Below are positions 1 to 6,410 of a stretch of DNA of 22,245 nt, piece after piece. Below the pieces are notes generated by a model. That model saw only the letters and a program-made list of their open reading frames with translations, was not told where the DNA came from and did no database searches. Location: positions 1-22,245 of the IMG/VR virus record IMGVR_UViG_3300037586_000826; one strand, given 5' to 3'. A program made the translations under genes and the position numbers. The first letter of the stretch is position 1, and every line of letters starts with the position of its first letter. The DNA is from a virus.

Positions 1-1
1 T

Positions 2-109
2 GCATGTTCGGATGTTGCGGCCCTTGAAGCCATGTTTGTAGTTCCTGTCGATAGTGACGGAAAGGCTACAGGTAACGCCCCTATGCATGACTGGCCCATT
101 GATGAGTGA
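2..109 (+). CDS. 3' end of an unidentified phage gene (partial)
   Basis: An open frame runs from the window edge to TGA at 107-109 and encodes about 35 residues, ending DWPIDE. The real start lies outside the window. The end of the frame contains the ATGAGTGA overlap with the next small gene, the usual junction style in this operon, which supports it being a true gene end. The visible part is acidic with no recognisable domain. From its position upstream of tail-type genes it is probably a structural or assembly protein, but that is inference from context only. I cannot name the family. Confidence 0.5.
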   Translation, partial: ACSDVAALEAMFVVPVDSDGKATGNAPMHDWPIDE

Positions 110-266
110 GATGGAAGATTTAGCTATGCATGTGACCTTATGTGAGGAAAGATATTCTCAGGTCAATGCAAGGCTAAAGCGTCTTGAAACAGTTATGATG
201 ACGGGTACGGCTCTTTTGTTGGGAGCTATGGGTACAATAATTGCTTTATTGGTTAGTAAAATTTAA
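102..266 (+). CDS. small membrane protein, holin-like (XhlA-type layout)
   Basis: This encodes about 54 residues. The N-terminal half is a short charged, heptad-like helix (ERYSQVNARLKRLETVM). A single hydrophobic membrane segment of about 18 residues follows (GTALLLGAMGTIIALLV), with a short lysine-containing tail. That coiled-coil plus single C-terminal membrane helix layout matches small phage holin or XhlA-like proteins, which help the endolysin reach the cell wall. I chose ATG 102 because it overlaps the upstream stop as ATGAGTGA. ATG 111 and ATG 126 are possible, and a GTG at 54 has no convincing ribosome-binding site. The stop shares bases with the next start (TAATG). The endolysin gene is 13.6 kb downstream, so the lysis pairing is inferred. 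It could instead be a small virion membrane protein. Confidence 0.55.
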   Translation: MSEMEDLAMHVTLCEERYSQVNARLKRLETVMMTGTALLLGAMGTIIALLVSKI

Positions 267-2557
267 TGCCTCTTACAAAGGTCACTTTCAAGCCTGGAAT
301 TAATCGAGAATCCACTTCCTATGCAGCAGAGAACGGCTGGTATGATTCCGATTTAATTCGGTTTAGGAAAGGGCGCCCTGAGAAGATGGGGGGCTGGGTC
401 AAACTTAGCTCAAACACTATTATTGGCACAACTCGATCCTTACATACTTGGGCCGCTTTAGATGCGTCCAAGTATATGGGGGTAGGGACAGAAGCTAAAT
501 TTTATATAGAGGAGGGTGGCACATATAACGACATAACCCCCCTTAGAAAGACAGTAACTTTGGGAACGGATCCTATTGTAACGGGGACGGCCTCAAGTGG
601 TGTTGTAACGATTAACGACACTAATCATGGAGCGCGAAGCGGGGATTATGTAACAATTTCCGGTGCCACAACAACAGACAGCATTACCGCTGCCCAACTC
701 AACCTGGAATTTAAACTAACTGTTGTTAATCCTAACAGTTATACGGTTTCAACGGCTGGCAGCGCAGGGTCTGGTAGTACGGCGGGAGGTGGCTCTGCCG
801 TCAAAGCAGCTTATCAGATTAGTGCCGGTCTTGGGATCGTGGTCCCTGGTACGGGCTGGGGTGCCGGTTTGTGGGGTGGTTCTGTTGAGACGTATTCGGA
901 AACCACGCTTAATGGTTCAATAAATGATTCTGCAACCTCCATAATTTTAACGTCTGCTGCGGATTTTGATACGGCGGCTACTACTATTACAGCAAACTTA
1001 ACGGATGTGAGTACCTCCATTCCTTTAGCCGATTCTTCAAGCTTCCCCTCTCAGGGAACTGTTCTTATTAACAGTGAAAAGATCCGTTACGGCAACAACA
1101 CCAGCAACACCTTATCTGATTTGACCCGTGAAACGGATGGCACTACGGCAGCGGCTCATACGAGTGGGGATACCGCAACCTATGTCGGACTGATTCAGAT
1201 TGAGCAAGAACTGATTCAGTATACGGGCAAAACGTCACAGACCCTGGATGCGGGGGTGGTCCGTGAGGTTCGTGGAACAACGGCAGCGGCTCACGCCGAT
1301 GGAACGGCAGTAAAAGAAGCCCATGATTTTGTAGGATGGGGCGAAGCTGCGGATATAACCACGTCAGCAGGCTCCAACATACGTCTCTGGTCTCAGGACA
1401 ACTGGGGCGAAGACCTTGTTTTTAATGCTTATGATGGCACACCATATTATTGGGATAAAACGTTAGGCACCAGCGCACGGGCCATACGTCTTGAAGATTG
1501 GCCTGCGGGTGCAACGAGCGCCCCTACGGTTACGCGGCGGGTGATGCTTTCCGGTGCGGACAGGCATCTGGTTTGTTTTGGTGCCAACCCTATTGGGGAG
1601 ACGGATCAAGATCTTTTGATGGTGCGGTGGAGTGACCAGGAAGATCCGTTTGATTGGTATCCTACGGCTACAAATACCGCAGGTTCCCAACGCCTAGCCA
1701 CGGGCTCTGAAATAGTGTCGGCCCAGAAAACGCGCCAGGAAATGCTCATCTGGACGGATGCCTCTCTTCATGCCATGCGGTTCACGGGTCCTCCCTATAC
1801 TTTTACTATTAGCATGCTGGCGAACAACATCTCCATTTTGGGTCCAAATGCGGTAGCTACCATTGGCGACAAAGCCTTTTGGATGGACCGGGAAAATTTC
1901 TACGTCTATTCAGGACGGGTACAGGTTATTCCATGTACGCTTCTCAGGTACGTGTTTGATGATATTAATTTGACCCAAAGCCATAAGTTCTTTGCCGCGT
2001 CCAATAGGATGTTTGACGAGGTGTTCTGGTTTTATGCAAGCGCCTCCTCCACGGATATAGACCGATATGTAAAATTTAATTTTACAGAAAGCACCTGGGA
2101 TCTTGGTACGTTAGCCCGAACGGCTTGGGTTGATTTTGGCATCCACGACAACCCGCGAGGTTGCGGTGCAGCAAGCGATGTCAATTACGTGTACCTTCAA
2201 GAGTATGGTCAAAATGCGGACGAGGCTGCGATGAACTCCTTCATTGAATCCGCTGATTTTGATTTGGCTCCGGATGGTGATCATTACATGTTTATTAGCC
2301 GGTTGATTCCTGATGTATCCATTAACGATACAAGTGGAGGAGCTTCCGGAACCGTTAATTATGTTGTGAAAACAAGGAACTATCCTGGAGATAGCCTTAC
2401 TACAAATTCCACGAATGCCGTCACAAGCACCACGCAACAATCTTTTTTAAGAGCCCGCGCCCGACAAGCGGTTTTAAGAATAGAAAGTTCCACAGCAGAC
2501 TTTTCATGGACGCTGGGTGATTTGCGCTTGGAAGTGCGTCCGGACGGGCGGCGCTAA
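266..2557 (+). CDS. large phage tail/stabilisation-type structural protein with inserted beta modules
   Basis: This 763-residue protein resembles a family common in marine podovirus-like phages and related in spirit to the P22 packaged-DNA stabilisation (gp10-like) tail proteins. The conserved core is residues 1-100 (opening MPLTKVTFKPGINRESTSYA, then GWYDSDLIRFRKGRPEKMGGW) and about 351-763. The second part contains RLWSQDNWGEDLVFN, VRWSDQEDPFDWYP, WTDASLHAMRF and an aromatic, Asp-rich C-terminal half. Residues about 101-350 look like an insert: a Thr/Gly-rich beta module, then two related copies ending GTTAAAH near 292-298 and 337-343. It starts in a TAATG overlap and ends in one with the next gene. 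I infer a beta-propeller-like tail hub or host-contacting protein. The exact role is not shown by sequence. Confidence 0.7.
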   Translation: MPLTKVTFKPGINRESTSYAAENGWYDSDLIRFRKGRPEKMGGWVKLSSNTIIGTTRSLHTWAALDASKYMGVGTEAKFYIEEGGTYNDITPLRKTVTLGTDPIVTGTASSGVVTINDTNHGARSGDYVTISGATTTDSITAAQLNLEFKLTVVNPNSYTVSTAGSAGSGSTAGGGSAVKAAYQISAGLGIVVPGTGWGAGLWGGSVETYSETTLNGSINDSATSIILTSAADFDTAATTITANLTDVSTSIPLADSSSFPSQGTVLINSEKIRYGNNTSNTLSDLTRETDGTTAAAHTSGDTATYVGLIQIEQELIQYTGKTSQTLDAGVVREVRGTTAAAHADGTAVKEAHDFVGWGEAADITTSAGSNIRLWSQDNWGEDLVFNAYDGTPYYWDKTLGTSARAIRLEDWPAGATSAPTVTRRVMLSGADRHLVCFGANPIGETDQDLLMVRWSDQEDPFDWYPTATNTAGSQRLATGSEIVSAQKTRQEMLIWTDASLHAMRFTGPPYTFTISMLANNISILGPNAVATIGDKAFWMDRENFYVYSGRVQVIPCTLLRYVFDDINLTQSHKFFAASNRMFDEVFWFYASASSTDIDRYVKFNFTESTWDLGTLARTAWVDFGIHDNPRGCGAASDVNYVYLQEYGQNADEAAMNSFIESADFDLAPDGDHYMFISRLIPDVSINDTSGGASGTVNYVVKTRNYPGDSLTTNSTNAVTSTTQQSFLRARARQAVLRIESSTADFSWTLGDLRLEVRPDGRR

Positions 2558-2724
2558 TGGTAAAATTACTGGATCACTCCATGCCTAACGCACCGGAAGA
2601 CTATGATCCGGAAACTTTTGTGCGAATACTCAGGGACATTGAAATGGCGCTAACGAAGCTGGAATTTCCTGCCATTGTTAGCGGCGAGGATGAAACGCAT
2701 GGTCTTATGTGGTTTAACGAGTAA
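2557..2724 (+). CDS. small acidic phage protein of 55 residues
   Basis: This short gene fits exactly between its neighbours. Its ATG overlaps the upstream TAA as TAATG at 2555-2559, and its own TAA overlaps the next ATG at 2722-2726. The product begins MVKLLDHSMPNAPEDYDPET, is acidic, has a central helix (FVRILRDIEMALTKLEF) and no membrane segment or Cys motif. The double TAATG junction strongly supports translation by coupling. Many marine podoviruses carry a similarly small gene between the large tail protein and the next structural gene, so a minor virion or assembly role is plausible. I do not recognise a named family. Confidence 0.7.
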   Translation: MVKLLDHSMPNAPEDYDPETFVRILRDIEMALTKLEFPAIVSGEDETHGLMWFNE

Positions 2725-3065
2725 TGACGGTTGCATATAAAAATATTACGAGCTTGGTGGGCTCTACGGGGGATGTAACAATTTACACGTGTCCTGCCGT
2801 TCAGACGGATCCGACAAGGGTTACTCAAGCCGTTGTACGCAACATAAATTTGTATAATAGTCACTCTGGGACTATAGTAATTTACCCTAAAATAACCGAC
2901 AGTTCCGCATCTGTTACAGCTACGCTGGAAAAGATAAGTCTTGGAACTCTCGCACAAACGTCTCTTGCTGGTCCGTTTAATTTAGAATCCAGCGACGCGC
3001 TCATTTTAAATTGTGATGTGGCTTCAAAGATTTATGTCTTTGCCAGTGTTTTGGAGCTTTCGTAA
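2724..3065 (+). CDS. small beta-rich structural protein, hypothetical
   Basis: This 113-residue protein has alternating hydrophobic and polar stretches typical of a beta sandwich (VTIYTCPAV, VVRNINLYN, GTIVIYPKI, IYVFASVLEL) and almost no charge. There is no signal peptide or membrane helix. Such small all-beta proteins in phage structural operons are often decoration, tail-completion or fibre-attachment proteins, but the sequence does not say which. It sits in a chain of TAATG junctions at both ends, so it is expressed with the large tail protein before it and the probable ejection protein after it. A minor virion protein is the best guess. Confidence 0.65.
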   Translation: MTVAYKNITSLVGSTGDVTIYTCPAVQTDPTRVTQAVVRNINLYNSHSGTIVIYPKITDSSASVTATLEKISLGTLAQTSLAGPFNLESSDALILNCDVASKIYVFASVLELS

Positions 3066-4678
3066 TGATGCAACAAACTCATACGACGTTATCTAATGGC
3101 CTACAGTCCTTTGCGGACGTTTCTCCTGATTATGCCCTCGCTCCGGTTGGCATAGGATCTTTTAAAGAACAAGCAGACAAACTTGCGGAATATGGCCGCA
3201 ACGGTGATGTCTATGTTGTTCATGCTGCCGAAGGTGAAACGGTAGTTCCCATAGAGGTTCTTGAGGCCAACCCAAAGGTCAAGGAACTGTTATTCGGGCA
3301 GATGCGCGAGATGGGCTTGGACCCCGGAGAGTTCATTGTTGGCAATGAATTGAACAGCATCAACCCTGCTACGGGTATGCCGGAGTTCTTTTTTAAGAAA
3401 ATTTTCCGCGCCGTTAAGAAGGCGGTCAAGAAGGTTGTTAGTTTTGCCAAGAAGGCCGCACCTGTTATTCTGCCGTTAGCGGCTGCTGCTTTTGGTATAC
3501 CGGGGCTCCCAGCACAATTTTTTGGTGCGGGAAAATTTGGTGCCGCATTTTTAGGAAGCGGCATAGGTTCTCTTGCATCTGGAAAAAGTCTAAAGAACTC
3601 CTTTAAAGATGCCTTGATAAGTGGGGGCATAACTAGTCTTGCGGGAGGACTTACAGGGGCTATGGGCTATGGTCCAACTGGTGCAAAAGGCTTTGAAGGC
3701 TTTAAACAAGGTTTGGGTCACACTGTTGGGATAGGGGGCTATCCTACTCCTGATTGGCGAACACAAGGAAAACGTTTTGGGGAGATCTTTACCGGAAACG
3801 ACAAGGTAGGGTCCGCAAAAGACTTTTTATTCGCTACACCTGAAGGTCAGGAAGCCGCCTATCTTCAGACAGCAGATCCTTCCCTTAGAGCAGATATTTA
3901 TTCAGGTGGAACCGGTGAGAACGTTAAAGGCGGCATGGCCGACGACTTCATGGCCGCATGGGACGCGGATAAAGGGGTTCTAAGATCTGGTCGTCAATTA
4001 AGTCCGTGGGCAGAAGCTTCTGTTGAATCCGGTGGCAAAACCGTTTTTGGAACCCCTGCGGAAGACATTATTCGGAAAGCTGCCAAGGATAAAATTTACA
4101 AGGAAGCTGCCACCAGAGGTATATCTGACGCTACAGTGTTTGAAGCAGCCCAAAAAGCGGGTAAAGAAGCAGTAGCCGCCGCGCAACCAACAATGCTTCA
4201 ACAGTGGGGTCCCGCCGCTGCCATTGGTGCAGGTGCGGCTTACGGCCTTGGTGCGTTTGACACGCCTCCTGTTGAAGAAGTCACAGAGGATATGCTTACA
4301 GGTTATGGGCAGGATACGGGCGTGGAGTTGTATCGAACAGCCATGGCAAAGGATCCTAAAACATATCAAGTAGAAAAGTTCTGGGCAGATGCCCCAGGAA
4401 TGCCGAAATATAATCCGTATGCCACAAGTATTCCACCTATCGCAACGGCAGCAACGGGCGGTTTGGCGTCCTTCCCGCGCCGCGATGGGGCCATCAACGG
4501 ACCTGGAACAGAGCGTTCCGATGACATTCCCGCCATGCTTTCGGACGGTGAATTTGTTATGACGGGCAAAGCGGTACGTGGAGCCGCCAAAAAGCCTACA
4601 GGAAACCCTGAAACAGACCGCCGCAACGGTGCTAAAAACATGTACGCCATGATGCGTAACTTTGAGATGAGGGCTTAA
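3065..4678 (+). CDS. probable internal virion / DNA-ejection protein with amphipathic helix
   Basis: This 537-residue protein has an acidic N-terminal domain (1-107). A strongly cationic amphipathic helix (about 110-131, FKKIFRAVKKAVKKVVSFAK) then runs into a hydrophobic Ala/Leu/Gly segment (132-146), and a Gly-rich glycine-zipper-like stretch (about 154-205) follows. The C-terminal region carries GGLASFPRRDGAINGPGTER (465-484) and then SDDIPAMLSDGEFVM, a motif I recognise from many marine phage structural proteins. Membrane-active helices of this kind suit a protein ejected into the host envelope during DNA entry; that role is inferred. Translation starts in a TAATG junction; the second ATG at 3068 is an equally good start. 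The next gene begins 2 bases after the stop. Confidence 0.6.
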   Translation: MMQQTHTTLSNGLQSFADVSPDYALAPVGIGSFKEQADKLAEYGRNGDVYVVHAAEGETVVPIEVLEANPKVKELLFGQMREMGLDPGEFIVGNELNSINPATGMPEFFFKKIFRAVKKAVKKVVSFAKKAAPVILPLAAAAFGIPGLPAQFFGAGKFGAAFLGSGIGSLASGKSLKNSFKDALISGGITSLAGGLTGAMGYGPTGAKGFEGFKQGLGHTVGIGGYPTPDWRTQGKRFGEIFTGNDKVGSAKDFLFATPEGQEAAYLQTADPSLRADIYSGGTGENVKGGMADDFMAAWDADKGVLRSGRQLSPWAEASVESGGKTVFGTPAEDIIRKAAKDKIYKEAATRGISDATVFEAAQKAGKEAVAAAQPTMLQQWGPAAAIGAGAAYGLGAFDTPPVEEVTEDMLTGYGQDTGVELYRTAMAKDPKTYQVEKFWADAPGMPKYNPYATSIPPIATAATGGLASFPRRDGAINGPGTERSDDIPAMLSDGEFVMTGKAVRGAAKKPTGNPETDRRNGAKNMYAMMRNFEMRA

Positions 4679-4680
4679 TC

Positions 4681-5706
4681 ATGGTTGATAAAACTATCCA
4701 AGAACAAATTTACCGTGAAGCCCCAGAAATTGAAGCCATCAAGCTGGGCCTTCTTGAATCGGCAAAAAACCTAGCCGACGAGTCTATAAACCTTCCCGAT
4801 TATGAAGTCGCAGGTCTCAGTGATATACAACAACAGTTGTATGGCGATACGGGTGTAGCGGGTGGTATTACCGCTCCCGGAGGTATTGGGGGTTACAAGG
4901 ATTACCTGACAACGGGTACGGGAACCCTGGAGAGTGGTCTTGGGACCATAGGCACCGCGCTTGGCGACACTGGTGTTCTGGCGGGAGCGCGGACGGCGGC
5001 GGAAGGCTCCGCACAAATGTTCCGTCCGGACGACCTTTCGGCCTACATGAACCCGTACCAACAAGAAGTCATCGACCAGACGATGAAGGAGTTACAGCGT
5101 CAGGAGGCCATAAAGTACAACCAGATGGCCGCAGGTGCAGGGCAGGCTTTTGGAGGAAGCCGTTTTGGTGTAGAGGGAGCGAACCTGGGGCGTGGTTTCC
5201 AAGATGTAAAGTCCAGAACCCTGGCTGACCTTTATTCGCAAAATTATCAGCAAGCCCTTCAGACGGCGTCGTCTTCTTTTGAAAACCAGCAGCGCCGACA
5301 ACAAGCGCAGTCGGAGTTGTTGCGTGGTATTGGCGCATTGTACGGGGACTTGGGCAAAGCGGAAGCGGCCATAGGCGGTCAGCAACTTGGAGCCGCCGAA
5401 CTTGCTCAGACTGCGGGCCTTAAAGACATTGCAAGCTTGCAGACACTTGGTACGGAACAGCGCGGCATAGCGCAACAACAACTGGATGCTAAACGTCAGA
5501 ATCTATATCAGGACCTGTACGAACCGTATCAGCGGATGAGTTGGCTTTCTGATATGTATAAGGGTGCGCCGTCCTCGCAAATGACGCTTGGTACGACGGT
5601 AGCGCCCAGTGCGCCAACGCCGTCCATATTCCAGCAAGCGGCGGGTGCGGGCGTAGGGCTTCTTGGAGCGGGGGCCGCTGCCAAGCAACTTGGGAGCTTG
5701 TTTTAA
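4681..5706 (+). CDS. probable internal virion / DNA-transfer protein, helical
   Basis: This 341-residue protein is Ala/Gln/Gly-rich. The central part has SAYMNPYQQEVIDQTMKELQ, then AFGGSRFGVEGANLGRG and repeated Gln-rich helices. The AFGGSRFG-type segment next to a MNPYQ motif is shared by many marine phage proteins annotated as injection or internal virion proteins. The C-terminus is a small hydrophobic Gly/Ala helix (AAGAGVGLLGAGAAAKQLG) that could touch membranes. It resembles the smaller ejectosome components (T7 gp14-like or P22 injection-protein-like) in size and composition, but no strict homology can be read by eye. It follows the previous gene by 2 bases and precedes the next by 14. 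Confidence 0.6.
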   Translation: MVDKTIQEQIYREAPEIEAIKLGLLESAKNLADESINLPDYEVAGLSDIQQQLYGDTGVAGGITAPGGIGGYKDYLTTGTGTLESGLGTIGTALGDTGVLAGARTAAEGSAQMFRPDDLSAYMNPYQQEVIDQTMKELQRQEAIKYNQMAAGAGQAFGGSRFGVEGANLGRGFQDVKSRTLADLYSQNYQQALQTASSSFENQQRRQQAQSELLRGIGALYGDLGKAEAAIGGQQLGAAELAQTAGLKDIASLQTLGTEQRGIAQQQLDAKRQNLYQDLYEPYQRMSWLSDMYKGAPSSQMTLGTTVAPSAPTPSIFQQAAGAGVGLLGAGAAAKQLGSLF

Positions 5707-5720
5707 TTAAGGAATAGATC

Positions 5721-6401
5721 ATGGCAGGCGTATTAAACAGACGGATGTTCAGAATGGCTAACGGAGGCATGATGCCTCCCGAAATGGCGATGATGCCTCC
5801 CGGCCCACCGCCCATGGACCCTGGTATGGCTCAAGGCATGGACCCGAACATGGAAATGGCGGCTATGGCAGAAATGCTGCCTGCCGAAGTTTTGCAGGCT
5901 GCAAGCCAGGACATGTCGCAGGCCACGCAAGAGGTTGCCGCCGAAGAAATCAACGCCGCCGCTGGTGAGGAAGCTTCTGCCACTATGGCGCAATTGGATA
6001 CCGCAGGCGATTACCGCGACATAATGAATGCCGTCTGGGAGGACGGCGCGGACATAGAAGCCTACCGCAACCGCTTGGCGGACGTGGTTGGTTGGGACGA
6101 TGCAGACCGCACTCCGGATTCGGTGCTGGCTCTGGTACAACCCACGTTGCAGCTTGCCGAAATAGACAAAGGCATAGGAGCCCTGATGCAGGAAGAGTTG
6201 GCCGAAGTCGGTGAGATGGACGGCGGCATTACGGAACTCGCTACCAAGAGCGCCGTCGCGGACAACATGGCCGCTGAGACGGGGGCCTTGGTTAATGCCG
6301 TCAGCGGCATGGCTCCAACAGACAGGCCCTCCGAAATGGACGACATGGCAATGATGGCAGAGATGGCCGAACCACTGCCCATGGACCAAGGCATCGTTTA
6401 G
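5721..6401 (+). CDS. Met/Ala-rich virion-associated protein, hypothetical
   Basis: This 226-residue protein is extremely rich in Met, Ala, Glu and Asp. It begins MAGVLNRRMFRMANGGMMPP and continues with Met/Pro repeats (MMPPEMA, MMPPGPP), then an acidic helical region. A conserved-looking segment follows around 128-150 (TPDSVLALVQPTLQLAEIDKG), which I recognise from marine podovirus-type genomes. There is no catalytic motif. A purine-rich AAGGAA lies about 9 bases upstream of ATG 5721. Its place between probable ejection proteins suggests a minor internal virion or scaffold-like protein; this is inference. The antisense frame is open too, but only because of this composition. Confidence 0.6.
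   Translation: MAGVLNRRMFRMANGGMMPPEMAMMPPGPPPMDPGMAQGMDPNMEMAAMAEMLPAEVLQAASQDMSQATQEVAAEEINAAAGEEASATMAQLDTAGDYRDIMNAVWEDGADIEAYRNRLADVVGWDDADRTPDSVLALVQPTLQLAEIDKGIGALMQEELAEVGEMDGGITELATKSAVADNMAAETGALVNAVSGMAPTDRPSEMDDMAMMAEMAEPLPMDQGIV
5763..5779 (+). repeat. 17-base perfect palindrome inside the Met-rich gene
   Basis: GGAGGCAT, one G, then ATGCCTCC form a perfect inverted repeat 42 bases after the start codon of the Met-rich gene. As RNA it would form a 6-base-pair GC-rich stem with a 5-base loop. A second copy of the ATGATGCCTCCCG part starts at 5790, making a 21-base direct repeat that encodes the MMPP repeats. It may affect translation of the early coding region, or it may be a by-product of the GGMMPP codons. 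Confidence 0.4.
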
Positions 6402-6410
6402 GAGCGTTTT

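Noticed and set aside
54-101. GTG start that would lengthen the holin-like protein to 70 residues
   Set aside because: No Shine-Dalgarno precedes it, and it would overlap most of the visible upstream gene. ATG 102, overlapping the upstream stop, is more typical of this operon.
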